In this document: positions 43,446-52,555 of the stretch, in pieces
Layout of the letters: each line of letters opens with the position of its first letter
How positions within the stretch are numbered: position 1 is the first letter of the stretch
From: Ohtaekwangia sp035628875
GTDB taxonomy: Bacteria > Bacteroidota > Bacteroidia > Cytophagales > Cyclobacteriaceae
NCBI GenBank assembly: GCA_035628875.1
Contig: DASPIZ010000046.1
Coordinates: 1 to 64,000 of the forward strand
Reading direction: 5' to 3'
DNA: 64,000 nucleotides
Notes under the pieces: generated by a model
Databases searched by the model: none
What the model was told of the DNA's origin: nothing
The model's input: only the letters and a program-made list of their open reading frames with translations
Program-made: the position numbers and the translations under genes

Positions 43446-43889
43446 ATGGAACTATACACCGACGAATATTTTATGCGAGAAGCGTTGAAGGAAGCGCAGA
43501 AGGCCCTGGAGATCAACGAGGTTCCGGTTGGTGCTGTAGTGGTTTGTAAGAATAGAATCATTGCCCGCGCCCATAACCAGACAGAGAAACTTACCGATGC
43601 CACGGCACATGCCGAGATGCTTGCCGTTACTTCTGCAGCAAATTACTTCGGATCTAAATATTTGTCAGAATGCACATTGTATGTAACACTGGAACCTTGT
43701 GTGATGTGTGCAGGTGCATTACATTGGGTGCAACTTCAAAAGCTTGTATTTGGTGCATCTGATTTGCAACGCGGGTACAGCCTGGTAACTACACCATTGC
43801 TTCATCCAAAGACAGAAGTAATGAAGGGTGTTACAGCAGATGAATGCAAAGAAATCATTGATGTTTTTTTTAAGCGGCTGCGAACATAG
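43446..43889 (+). CDS. tadA: tRNA adenosine(34) deaminase
   Basis: Converts A34 to inosine, in most bacteria only in tRNA-Arg(ACG). The zinc site is HAEM (His plus the proton-shuttling Glu) and PCVMCAGAL. The N-terminal MREALKEAQKALEINEVPVGAVVV and C-terminal helix are family typical at 147 residues. It matters here because the window also encodes a proline tRNA with A34. Confidence 0.93.
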   Translation: MELYTDEYFMREALKEAQKALEINEVPVGAVVVCKNRIIARAHNQTEKLTDATAHAEMLAVTSAANYFGSKYLSECTLYVTLEPCVMCAGALHWVQLQKLVFGASDLQRGYSLVTTPLLHPKTEVMKGVTADECKEIIDVFFKRLRT

Positions 43890-43935
43890 TTTATCAGAAC
43901 TGTTATCCTAAAACGAAATTGAATCTAAATTAAAT

Positions 43936-44277
43936 ATGGAAGTAAAAGGAAAAGTAATCCAGTTGTTGCCGATGCAATCGGGCATGGGCAAAAAAGGACA
44001 ATGGAAAAAGCAGGAGTTTATCATTGAAACACAAGCCCAGTATCCCAAAAAGATTTGTTTGTCGGCCTGGGGTGATAAAGTTGATCAATACAAACTTTCA
44101 GTGGGTGATATGGTGAATGTTTCCGTTGATCTTGAAAGTCGTGAGTACAATGGAAGATGGTATACAGAAGCCCGCGCATGGAAGCTCGAAAAGAGCGGCA
44201 GTACTGAAGCACCGCCACCCGGTGATGAACCATTCTTCAGCCAGGAAGGTTCTGACAATGACGATATGCCATTCTAA
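43936..44277 (+). CDS. DUF3127 protein with SSB-like acidic tip
   Basis: A 113-residue protein with an OB-like beta-barrel core (MEVKGKVIQLLPMQSGMGKKGQWKKQ ... YNGRWYTEARAWKLE), recognised as DUF3127. The C terminus is a disordered acidic linker ending NDDMPF. This resembles the DDDIPF tip through which SSB recruits DNA-repair proteins. Single-strand nucleic-acid binding with partner recruitment is an inference. Confidence 0.82.
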   Translation: MEVKGKVIQLLPMQSGMGKKGQWKKQEFIIETQAQYPKKICLSAWGDKVDQYKLSVGDMVNVSVDLESREYNGRWYTEARAWKLEKSGSTEAPPPGDEPFFSQEGSDNDDMPF

Positions 44278-44337
44278 AAATTTAACGCTGGCACCAAACT
44301 TTAACCTTAAAGGTGACTCGTTTTTTCGGTATGGTTG

Positions 44338-44345
44338 TATATTTG
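44338..44345 (+). promoter_or_regulatory. Candidate -7 box for the superoxide dismutase gene
   Basis: TATATTTG fits TAnnTTTG and would give a leader of about 80 nt. A T-rich stretch sits at the -33 position without a clear TTTG. Confidence 0.4.
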
Positions 44346-44429
44346 GCCTCGCTGTAATCTTTTAAGATAACAGCGACGATTCAAGAACGAATCAAATATA
44401 TTGTTCAACCCATAAAATAAAATTAAGCT

Positions 44430-45032
44430 ATGGCCTTTACTCTGCCTGCATTGCCTTATGCGTTTAACGCATTAGAGCCACACATCGACGCACGTACAAT
44501 GGAAATCCATCATGGTAAACACCACAATGCGTATGTTACTAATCTTAACAATGCTATTGCCGGAACTGATGCGGAAAAACTCAGCATTGAAGAAATTTGT
44601 AAAAACATTTCTAAATACCCCGCAGCTGTTCGAAACAACGGTGGAGGTCATTACAATCACAGTTTATTCTGGACAATTCTCGGAGCAAAAACTGGCGGAG
44701 CTCCTTCCGGGCAAATCGCGGATGCAATCAACGCAGCCTTTGGAAGCTTTGATGAATTCAAAACTAAATTTGCTGCTGCTGCCGCAGGACGTTTTGGTTC
44801 TGGCTGGGCATGGCTTATTAAAGATGGAAGCGGCAAACTTGCAATCACTTCTACACCCAATCAGGACAATCCGTTAATGGATGTTGCTGAAGCACAAGGT
44901 ACTCCGGTTCTTGGTTTGGATGTTTGGGAACATGCGTATTACCTGAATTATCAAAATCGCCGCCCTGATTACATTACAGCTTTCTGGAATGTGGTAAACT
45001 GGGATGAAGTAACAAAACGCTTCAAGGCATAA
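44430..45032 (+). CDS. Fe/Mn superoxide dismutase
   Basis: Removes superoxide in the cytoplasm. The 200-residue protein has the full family pattern: LPYAFNALEPHIDARTMEIHHGKHH, then NNGGGHYNHSLFW, and the metal-binding DVWEHAYYLNYQNRR. Iron or manganese use cannot be decided by eye. The gene stands alone and is closed by a terminator. Confidence 0.95.
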   Translation: MAFTLPALPYAFNALEPHIDARTMEIHHGKHHNAYVTNLNNAIAGTDAEKLSIEEICKNISKYPAAVRNNGGGHYNHSLFWTILGAKTGGAPSGQIADAINAAFGSFDEFKTKFAAAAAGRFGSGWAWLIKDGSGKLAITSTPNQDNPLMDVAEAQGTPVLGLDVWEHAYYLNYQNRRPDYITAFWNVVNWDEVTKRFKA

Positions 45033-45060
45033 TATCACTGCTTGCGCTATGTAAGCAGGA

Positions 45061-45097
45061 AACCCTTTGAGACACAGCTGTTTCAAAGGGTTTTTGT
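45061..45097 (+). terminator. Terminator of the superoxide dismutase gene
   Basis: AACCCTTTGA pairs with TCAAAGGGTT around a 12-base loop and is followed by TTTGTTT. Confidence 0.85.
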
Positions 45098-45218
45098 TTA
45101 TGGTATGATGATTGGTTTGATCTCTATTTCATGATTTCATCAGAAAAAACAACATGCGCATAACCCGTTTGGAATTAGGCATGTGTCCATTACAAAGAGA
45201 TCAGTATCTTGCTTCACC

Positions 45219-46583
45219 ATGAAAACCCTTTTGAAAGCGGGAAAGTATTTTTTATATACAATAGGCGCGATCCTGCTTGTTGTTATCTTTTTTGCATTAG
45301 CGGTTATCATCCCAATTGATGAAACACCTTATCAGGAAAAAGCATTTTATGCTACGATGCAAAAACGCCTGGATAGCCTGCAAGGAGTTAGTGTAAAAAA
45401 ACCTTTGTCGGGATTTTCTGTGGGATTTGGAAAAGCAAATCTCACCCCGTCTTTCCCCATTGCCACCGCGGGTTATGGCAACCGTTGGGGAAAGCCTTTT
45501 ACAAGCGTGCATGATTCGATTTATGTTCGAGCGATGGTCATCGATAACGGAACTGAACGCATTGCCATGGTTACAGCTGATCTGCTCGTGATGCCACCCA
45601 CCGTTACAGCCTTGTTGGAAAAGGAACTTCCTGCTATCGGATTTAGCCTTGATAATACATATCTCGGGGCAACGCATACGCACAACAGCATTGGGAACTG
45701 GGGTGAAGGTGTAACTTCATTATTGTATGGAAAATATAATGACTCCATCGTCCATTTTATTGCTGATAAAATCAAACAAAGTATTCTTGAAGCAGTGGAA
45801 GACAGCAAAGCAGCTTCCATTAAGACCGGATCCATCCCCGTACCATACGCTGTGCGAAACCGGTTGGATTCTAAAAACGGAATGGTCGATTCATTACTTC
45901 GTGTGGTTGAAGTACATCGGAGTGACAGTACAAAATCAATTCTGTTAAGCTACACCGCGCATGCAACGTGTCTGTATTCGAAAAATCTTGAGATCTCCCG
46001 GGATTACCCTGGTACCCTTGTGGATGATCTTGAACAAAATGGATATGCTTTCGCGATGTTTATGGCGGGCGCGGTTGGTAGTCATGGTTGCAATCCACCG
46101 AAATTCGGATGGCCCTGTATGGATTGGATGAGCGACCGGATCACGACGAAATTACAAGCCCGGAAATCATCGCTTCAGCCACTGAAGGATAGTTCAATTT
46201 TGATGGTACGTATTCCCTTGGCGTTGGGAGAACCACAAGTGAAGATAACGGAAAACTGGCGGATAAGACCGTGGCTTTTTGAATGGGCATTTGGCCGTTA
46301 TCAGCCTTACCTCTCTGCTTTGCGCATTGGTGATATTGTTTTTCTCGGTACACCGTGCGATTTTTCAGGGGAGCTTACGGCACCTATTGATGAAATGGGT
46401 GAATCACTTGGTTTGAATCCCATCGTTACAAGCTTTAACGGACAATATATTGGTTACATCACACGTGATAAGTATTACGACAAGGAACATTATGAAACCA
46501 GACTCATGAACTGGTACGGACCAGGAAACGGCGCCTACCTTACCGAATGTCTGGTTCGTATGACACAGGCAGTTGCTGATTAA
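45219..46583 (+). CDS. Neutral ceramidase N-terminal domain-like hydrolase, membrane-anchored
   Basis: A 454-residue protein from the ATG at 45219, with an N-terminal transmembrane helix (YFLYTIGAILLVVIFFALAVI) and a large outer domain. FSVGFGKANLTPSFPIATAGYGNR, GATHTHNSIGNWGEG and YTAHATCLYSKNLEISRDYPG follow the neutral/alkaline ceramidase N-terminal domain, including the His residues that bind zinc. It is shorter than true ceramidases, so the lipid-amidase activity is uncertain. The upstream GTG at 45183 would only add 12 polar residues. Confidence 0.8.
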   Translation: MKTLLKAGKYFLYTIGAILLVVIFFALAVIIPIDETPYQEKAFYATMQKRLDSLQGVSVKKPLSGFSVGFGKANLTPSFPIATAGYGNRWGKPFTSVHDSIYVRAMVIDNGTERIAMVTADLLVMPPTVTALLEKELPAIGFSLDNTYLGATHTHNSIGNWGEGVTSLLYGKYNDSIVHFIADKIKQSILEAVEDSKAASIKTGSIPVPYAVRNRLDSKNGMVDSLLRVVEVHRSDSTKSILLSYTAHATCLYSKNLEISRDYPGTLVDDLEQNGYAFAMFMAGAVGSHGCNPPKFGWPCMDWMSDRITTKLQARKSSLQPLKDSSILMVRIPLALGEPQVKITENWRIRPWLFEWAFGRYQPYLSALRIGDIVFLGTPCDFSGELTAPIDEMGESLGLNPIVTSFNGQYIGYITRDKYYDKEHYETRLMNWYGPGNGAYLTECLVRMTQAVAD

Positions 46584-46621
46584 CAGCGAATAGTGTATTT
46601 TTAAATATACCTTTCCTAACC

Positions 46622-47059
46622 ATGAAATTCTCCGATATACTGAGCCTGTTCCGTCAGGGAAAAAGCACGGCCAGAAGCCACATTAAAAATCTGATTGAAA
46701 TGGCTGTTGTCGACGGGAATTTCGATTTGGTGGAACATAACCTCCTTGCCCGCATCGCTGAACGCAACAACCTCTCGCAGGAACACCTTCAGAAAATCAA
46801 GGCAAATCCCGCTTCTGTACAGTTTGAACTTCCGCAAGACAGCCAGGAAAAATTTGTACAGTTCTTCGACCTCGTTCACATGATGACGATTGACAAAACG
46901 ATCCATCATGAAGAAATGAATCTCTGTAACATCTTTGCTGTAAAGTTTGGTTATCCTCGCTATAAGGCAAGCGATATCATTTCCAGTATCCAGGGAAACA
47001 TCGCCAATGGCCAGGATAGCACAGAAACCTATAAGCGTGTAGCCTGGATGTTGCATTAA
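46622..47059 (+). CDS. TerB-like helical protein
   Basis: A 145-residue all-helical cytoplasmic protein. HIKNLIEMAVVDGNFDLVEHNLLARIAERNNLS and the second half MTIDKTIHHEEMNLCNIFAVKFGY show the duplicated acidic DG/HHEE pattern of the TerB fold, which can bind divalent metal. No other tellurite-resistance gene is near, so a general role is more likely. Confidence 0.7.
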   Translation: MKFSDILSLFRQGKSTARSHIKNLIEMAVVDGNFDLVEHNLLARIAERNNLSQEHLQKIKANPASVQFELPQDSQEKFVQFFDLVHMMTIDKTIHHEEMNLCNIFAVKFGYPRYKASDIISSIQGNIANGQDSTETYKRVAWMLH

Positions 47060-47109
47060 ATTCAATCTTGCTTTTTCTGTTCGCTGAAGCTACGCCCGTA
47101 ATTTTATAA

Positions 47110-47117
47110 TACCTTTG
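47110..47117 (+). promoter_or_regulatory. Candidate -7 box for hrpB
   Basis: TACCTTTG lies only 5 bp before the ATG at 47123. If used, the mRNA would be nearly leaderless. Confidence 0.35.
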
Positions 47118-47122
47118 TCCGT

Positions 47123-49612
47123 ATGGAACAAGTATATCCTGTTCTGGATATTTTACATGAGCTAAAACAAAAGCTTAATACGGCTTCAGTTGTTATTCTA
47201 CAGGCTCCTCCCGGCGCTGGAAAGTCGACCATTTTACCACTTGAACTGATGGGAGAACCGTGGTTGCAGGCAAAAAAGATTGTAATGCTTGAGCCGCGCA
47301 GACTTGCAGCAAAATCTGTCGCTGAACGAATGGCACACGTATTGGGTGATCGTATTGGAGAACGCATTGGATATCGTGTTCGGTTTGATAGCAGGGTTAG
47401 CCGGCAAACACGTATAGAAGTTGTTACCGAAGGAATACTCACTAGGATGCTTCAATCCGATAACAGCCTGGAAGAAGTTGGGTTACTCATCTTCGACGAA
47501 TTTCATGAGCGTAGTATTCATGCAGATCTTGCTTTGGCGTTGAGTCTGCAGATGCAACAAGTATTGCGAAGTGATCTTCGCATTCTCATTATGTCGGCTA
47601 CGTTCGATTCAGATCAGCTCGCTGCGAGATTGGGAAACGTACCCGTCGTAACTTCTTCGGGCCGGCAATTTCCGGTAAAGATCCATTACGCTCCGCACGA
47701 GTCAGATCAACCGGTTCCGTTGCGTGCAACGGCTGCGATTCGGAAAGCATTTGCAGAAGAGCAAGGTGACATGTTGATATTTCTCCCAGGCTCAGGTGAG
47801 ATAAAACGGGTGGAGGAATTATTATTTCAGTCACCTGTTCATGCTATAGTCTATCCGTTGTATGGCGACCTTTCTTTTGAAAAACAACAGGAAGCCATTT
47901 TACCGCGAAAAGACGGCATGCGTAAGATCGTACTGGCTACGGCTATTGCAGAGACTTCGCTTACCATTGAGGGCGTTCAGATCGTTATAGACGCGGGATT
48001 AGCACGTGTTCCAAGATTTGATCCGCGAAGTGGATTAACCAGGTTAGATACCATTCGAGTTACACGCGATGCTGCTGATCAGCGTGCTGGTCGTGCAGGA
48101 CGACTCGGACCTGGGACTTGTTACCGCTTGTGGACCACCGGTGTTCAACAGGCTTTGCAAGATCAACGAAAGCCAGAATTACTGGAGGCAGATCTGGCAC
48201 CACTCATGCTGGAACTTGCCCAATGGGGGGTAAAAGATGTGAATGAGCTGACGTGGATAACACCTCCACCTGCAGGCGCAGTTAATCAGGCACGTGAATT
48301 ATTGAAACAACTTGATGCCATCAACGAACAAGGGATTACCTCTCGTGGTCGCGAGATGTTGAAACTGCCTACACATCCGCGTATAGCCCATCTGTTGTTG
48401 GACGCGCGTGATACGCCCGATCTCGATATTGCACTGGCGACCGATGTAGCTGCTCTCATTGAAGAACGCGATCCATTGGGAAGAGAGGCTGGCGTTGATA
48501 TCGTGTTACGCATAGAAGCCTTGCGTAAATGGCGCTCGGGAGAAAAAGGAGGAGGCGAGCGAAATGTTTTACAACGCATCGAAAAACTGGCTGCTAACTG
48601 GAGAAAGCTTTTTGATGCGCGTGAAGACAATGCGATCCGCCACGATACCATGGCAGGGCGATTACTCATGGCCGCATACCCTGAACGCATCGCGCAACAA
48701 CAGGGAAAACATACAGAACGATACAAGCTAGCTAACGGACGAAGTGCAAAATTACCCATGCATGATCCGCTGGTGCGAGAACCGCTGATTTGCGTCGCGC
48801 AATTGGATGCAGGAGGAGGTGAAGGAAAAATTTTTCAGGCTGCTGCACTGGATCAAAAAGATTTATTGAGTCGTACACGAGAAAGCACAGCGGTTAAATG
48901 GGACGATGAACGTGCCATGGTGATTGGTGTAACCGAGAAACGTATCGGTGCACTGGTGATTGAAAGTAAACCTTTAAAGAACATTCCATCGGCAGAACGT
49001 ATCGATATCTTACTGCAGGTGGTGCAGGCGAAAGGATTGCGACTTTTAGGTAACGAGGAATTACGCGAAAGATTTCAGGCCCGTGTACTCAGTTTAAAAG
49101 CATGGCGACCTGGTGAGGCATGGCCCGATGTTTCAGATGATGCCTTGTTACTTACCCTGGAAGATTGGCTTTCTCCTTTTTTATTAGACGCGGCGAAACA
49201 GACAGACCTGGAGCGCCTCGACATGAACGCCATGTTGAATACGCTGTTACCATGGGAGCTTCAACAGAAACTTGTTGTACTTGCGCCAACACACCTGCAG
49301 GTGCCGAGCGGTTCCATGATACCGGTGTTATATTTTAAAGATGCGCGTGCGCCGGTAATGGAAGTGCGCTTGCAGGAAATGTTTGGTCTGGCAGAGACAC
49401 CGGATGTAAATGAAAGTCGGACGAAGGTATTGCTTCACCTGCTTTCTCCCGGTTATAAACCCGTACAAGTAACACAGGATCTTAGAAGTTTCTGGGAAAC
49501 AACATATCATGAAGTGAGAAAGGAATTGCGCGTACGTTACAAAAAACACCACTGGCCCGAAGATCCCTGGACTGCCGAAGCTGTGCGCGGGGCAAAGCGA
49601 AGGAATAATTAA
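47123..49612 (+). CDS. hrpB: ATP-dependent helicase HrpB
   Basis: A DEAH-type RNA/DNA helicase of 829 residues. Walker A is APPGAGKST, motif II is DEFHERSIHADL, motif III is MSATFD, and motif VI is DQRAGRAGRLGPG. The HrpB-specific C-terminal part is present (about residues 480-829, with WLSPFLL and the LPWELQQKL region). The tail ends PKDDWPEDPWT-like (KKHHWPEDPWTAEA), a hallmark of the family. The physiological role of HrpB is not well defined. Confidence 0.93.
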   Translation: MEQVYPVLDILHELKQKLNTASVVILQAPPGAGKSTILPLELMGEPWLQAKKIVMLEPRRLAAKSVAERMAHVLGDRIGERIGYRVRFDSRVSRQTRIEVVTEGILTRMLQSDNSLEEVGLLIFDEFHERSIHADLALALSLQMQQVLRSDLRILIMSATFDSDQLAARLGNVPVVTSSGRQFPVKIHYAPHESDQPVPLRATAAIRKAFAEEQGDMLIFLPGSGEIKRVEELLFQSPVHAIVYPLYGDLSFEKQQEAILPRKDGMRKIVLATAIAETSLTIEGVQIVIDAGLARVPRFDPRSGLTRLDTIRVTRDAADQRAGRAGRLGPGTCYRLWTTGVQQALQDQRKPELLEADLAPLMLELAQWGVKDVNELTWITPPPAGAVNQARELLKQLDAINEQGITSRGREMLKLPTHPRIAHLLLDARDTPDLDIALATDVAALIEERDPLGREAGVDIVLRIEALRKWRSGEKGGGERNVLQRIEKLAANWRKLFDAREDNAIRHDTMAGRLLMAAYPERIAQQQGKHTERYKLANGRSAKLPMHDPLVREPLICVAQLDAGGGEGKIFQAAALDQKDLLSRTRESTAVKWDDERAMVIGVTEKRIGALVIESKPLKNIPSAERIDILLQVVQAKGLRLLGNEELRERFQARVLSLKAWRPGEAWPDVSDDALLLTLEDWLSPFLLDAAKQTDLERLDMNAMLNTLLPWELQQKLVVLAPTHLQVPSGSMIPVLYFKDARAPVMEVRLQEMFGLAETPDVNESRTKVLLHLLSPGYKPVQVTQDLRSFWETTYHEVRKELRVRYKKHHWPEDPWTAEAVRGAKRRNN

Positions 49613-49652
49613 TTGCTGCGTAAACAGTTCGCTCATAGACAAGATTTTGTAA

Positions 49653-49805
49653 GAATGCGTGATTGACAATTTGCATGCGAGTTTCGTTCTCAACTCAGGT
49701 GGAGTTGGATTACAAAGTGCCGTTGGGTACGATATTAACGCCGATGCAAACGAATCGTTCGTTGTAACGCCAAGATGGATTTTATTCTATGACGAAATTC
49801 CTTAA
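49653..49805 (+). pseudogene. Short coding remnant, family unknown
   Basis: A 50-codon frame without a start reads DNLHASFVLNSGGVGLQSAVGY and ends FVVTPRWILFYDEIP before a TAA. The amino-acid pattern looks coding (beta-rich, exported-type) but there is no upstream partner, so it may be the 3' relic of a lost gene. Low confidence. Confidence 0.3.
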
Positions 49806-49855
49806 AGGAGCAGTAATTTTTCTTATCTTCAACGTCCGTCTTTAATTCAACACCG

Positions 49856-50869
49856 ATGATTAAATTTCAACTCAAAGTCTTTGCTGCTTTTATTTTACTA
49901 CTTCAGTCAGCGTGCTCCTATAGCCAGGCACCTGAGAAAGAAACATATGCGGAAAAATTGGGATTTCCCAAAGGAGCCAAAGTACTTATCCTCCACGTCG
50001 ACGATGCTGGCATGTCGTGGGATTCCAACGAAGGTGTTATTAAAGCAATGGAGAAAGGTGTTGCCAATTCGGTGAGCATTATGATGCCTTGTCCGTGGGT
50101 TCCGGGATTCATGCATTACTTAAAGGAACATCCCCATGTAGATGCTGGTTTGCATCTAACCTTAACATCAGAGTGGAAAGATTATCGCTGGGGACCGTTA
50201 AGTGGAAAACCTGCTGTACCTGGATTGGTCGATGAAGAGGGCGCGTTTTGGTCGTCCGTACCTGAAGTGATTGCACATGCTAAAGCAGATGAGGTGGAGC
50301 GGGAAATTCGTTCACAGGTAGAAAGATCGAAAGCAATGGGCTGGAATCCGACGCACATGGATTCGCACATGGGAACACTGTTCGCGACACCTGAATTTCT
50401 CCAACGTTACATCAAGGTAGGTATCGAGATGCAAATACCGGTGATGTTACCCGGCGGACATAATACCATGATTGCCGAATCGAACAACATACCGCCTGCA
50501 CAGGTTGCCAGTATTCAGGAAGCCGGGAAAATGGTTTGGGATAATGGACTTCCTGTGCTGGATGATCTTCATAACTCGAGTTATGGCTGGTATGACGGTA
50601 AAGAAAAACTGAACGATACCGAGCTCCGTAAATTTGCTACAGAGAATTATATCCGTACCATCAAAGAATTAAAGCCTGGCTTAACCATGGTCATCATGCA
50701 TTGCACAGCGCCTTCGGAAACATTTAAACACATCAGCGATTCAGAGCAGATCAGAAAAGGTGATCTGCTGGCCATGACCGATCCAGTCTTTAAAAAATTT
50801 ATCCTCGACGAAGGCATCATCTTAACCACGTGGCGCGATTTAATGATACGGAGGAAAAACGTGAAGTGA
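49856..50869 (+). CDS. YdjC/ChbG-type carbohydrate deacetylase, probable lipoprotein
   Basis: A 337-residue enzyme. The N-terminal LLLQSACSYSQ is a lipobox, so it is probably an envelope lipoprotein. The metal-binding Asp pair is in LILHVDDAGMS, GLHLTLTSEW supplies the His, and THMDSHMGTLF and the catalytic block fit the YdjC family, known for removing acetyl groups from chito-oligosaccharides. The substrate here is unknown. Confidence 0.87.
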   Translation: MIKFQLKVFAAFILLLQSACSYSQAPEKETYAEKLGFPKGAKVLILHVDDAGMSWDSNEGVIKAMEKGVANSVSIMMPCPWVPGFMHYLKEHPHVDAGLHLTLTSEWKDYRWGPLSGKPAVPGLVDEEGAFWSSVPEVIAHAKADEVEREIRSQVERSKAMGWNPTHMDSHMGTLFATPEFLQRYIKVGIEMQIPVMLPGGHNTMIAESNNIPPAQVASIQEAGKMVWDNGLPVLDDLHNSSYGWYDGKEKLNDTELRKFATENYIRTIKELKPGLTMVIMHCTAPSETFKHISDSEQIRKGDLLAMTDPVFKKFILDEGIILTTWRDLMIRRKNVK

Positions 50870-51051
50870 GGTGTTGATGAATGTTGCGTAATACATTCAA
50901 AGGCCTTGAAGGAGGAGGGAAATAGCTTTTTGTTTGGTGGTGATAGTGTTATAAGAGGATAGAGGCAATGCGTATATTGGTTGTTGAACAAAACCTCCTT
51001 CCAGTCCTCAGTCAGAATTTTTCTTCAAGCTTAAGCGACGCAAAAAACAAT

Positions 51052-51753
51052 ATGACCAAAAATATATTACTCATTCTTGCCCTTCTATTTTCTGTGAATT
51101 CTTTTGCGCAGCAGAAGTTTTTCCGTATGTACACAGATTCTACGGCTTTGATCCATGACGCCAACTATATTGTGGCTGATTTCACCAAAAAAGTGAATGC
51201 CATAAGCCCTGTATTTACTTCACGGCCCACGGCGATATTAAACACGAAACCATTTTTAATATTTTATTCTTCTAAATCCAATACAGTGAACTTACCGATA
51301 TGGCGGCAAGTAATACCAGAACAAAAAAAGTTTTTTCAAAGCCTGGCAGGGAATGAACAAAATGGTCAGGAAATATTCGGTCTTTTCTTCAATGGGTTTT
51401 ACCTGCCACATGAACTTGGGCATGCGCTACAAAAAGCTGCGAATAAAAGTGAAGGTAATTTGTACCAAAACGAATACTTTGCCAATATCGTGGCGGTATT
51501 ATATTGGAGAGAAGTAAAGCGGACAAATGAGCTACATCAATGCTACGAGTACGCAAATCAAATTGTAAGACAATTACCTAATCCAGTCCCGGAAGGAGAA
51601 GATCCCATCAAATACTTTAATGAGCATTATGAGGAATTAGGTGCCGATCCTTATAAATACGGTTATTTTCAATTTGCTCAGTTTAAGAAAATATATGAAG
51701 ATAAATCGTTGAAAAGTTTTGATGAATTTATTAATGCGTATTTGATTAAATGA
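51052..51753 (+). CDS. Exported protein with HELGH metallopeptidase-like motif
   Basis: From the ATG at 51052 the product (233 residues) begins with a signal peptide ending NSFAQ. The motif LPHELGHALQ is an HExxH zinc site, and NEYFANIVAVLYW about 25 residues later could give the third ligand (Glu). The overall family is not recognised. Metallopeptidase activity is plausible but unproven. The upstream codons back to 50968 are open but precede the signal peptide and are probably untranslated. Confidence 0.65.
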   Translation: MTKNILLILALLFSVNSFAQQKFFRMYTDSTALIHDANYIVADFTKKVNAISPVFTSRPTAILNTKPFLIFYSSKSNTVNLPIWRQVIPEQKKFFQSLAGNEQNGQEIFGLFFNGFYLPHELGHALQKAANKSEGNLYQNEYFANIVAVLYWREVKRTNELHQCYEYANQIVRQLPNPVPEGEDPIKYFNEHYEELGADPYKYGYFQFAQFKKIYEDKSLKSFDEFINAYLIK

Positions 51754-51810
51754 AACGTGTTTGGTGCCAGTTGAAGAGTTTTAAAAATCGAAATTTTTAA
51801 CCAATATTAG

Positions 51811-52239
51811 ATGACAAAAAAAACAATTAAACTATTTCTTCGCTTAGCAATTTCAATATCTTTTTTATCTGCCGTTGCAGACCGGCTTGGGTGGTGGAGT
51901 CCGGATGTTTCTGTCTGGGGAAGCTGGAAAAATTTTATTGACTATACTGGTTTGATTAACCCGTGGTTCCCAGCCGGAATAATTCCTGTTATAGGCGCAA
52001 TTGCAACCGGCGCGGAAATACTCTTTGCGTTCTTTTTACTCATTGGATTTAAAACAGAATTCTTTGCTAAACTAAGTGGCCTGCTCATACTTGTTTTCGG
52101 GCTGTCCATGACTTTCGCAACAGGCATAAAGGGTGCTTTGGACTACTCCGTTTTTAGTGCCTCAGCTGCCGCATTTGCATTGAGTTTAATGAAAGAAAAA
52201 TTTCTTGAGATAGATACTTTGATTTCAAAACAGAATTAG
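51811..52239 (+). CDS. DoxX-like membrane protein
   Basis: A 142-residue protein with four hydrophobic segments: FLRLAISISFLSAVADRLGWW, GIIPVIGAIATGAEILFAFFLLIGF, LSGLLILVFGLSMTFATG and a last one near VFSASAAAFALSL. The order and the RLGWW segment fit the DoxX/DoxD-like family. Its function is unknown; it may link to thiol redox balance in some bacteria. Confidence 0.72.
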   Translation: MTKKTIKLFLRLAISISFLSAVADRLGWWSPDVSVWGSWKNFIDYTGLINPWFPAGIIPVIGAIATGAEILFAFFLLIGFKTEFFAKLSGLLILVFGLSMTFATGIKGALDYSVFSASAAAFALSLMKEKFLEIDTLISKQN

Positions 52240-52265
52240 AAAAACGTCATGAGGTCTTTAATAAA

Positions 52266-52542
52266 ATGAGTCCATATGAAAATCTTGCCATTAGGAGTTA
52301 TTTAATTATTCTTGGAATATCAATACCCATTTATTTTATTTTGTAGGGAGCTTCTGGTCATGGGGTAAATTTTTCCCGGGCTGTCTCTTCTAAATGACAG
52401 GATAGGAATGATTCTTTTTATAGTGCTACACATTCCTATTTTCTATTGGCTGACAATGGCAATAGGCGCGGGGAATCCGACTTTTATGCAGAGATTTGAT
52501 ATCTTTCTTGTTGTTCACTATCGCAAAAAAAAAATGAAATAA
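52266..52542 (+). pseudogene. Broken small membrane protein gene
   Basis: An ATG at 52266 opens a frame reading MSPYENLAIRSYLIILGISI and stops at 52346. In another frame, codons from 52369 to the TAA at 52540 read ILFIVLHIPIFYWLTMAIG and end in basic YRKKKMK. The two halves look like one small two-helix protein split by a frameshift and stop. Alternatively the ATG at 52408, after AGGATAGGA, starts a 44-residue single-helix protein. Confidence 0.4.
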
Positions 52543-52555
52543 TAAGCTGCACGCA

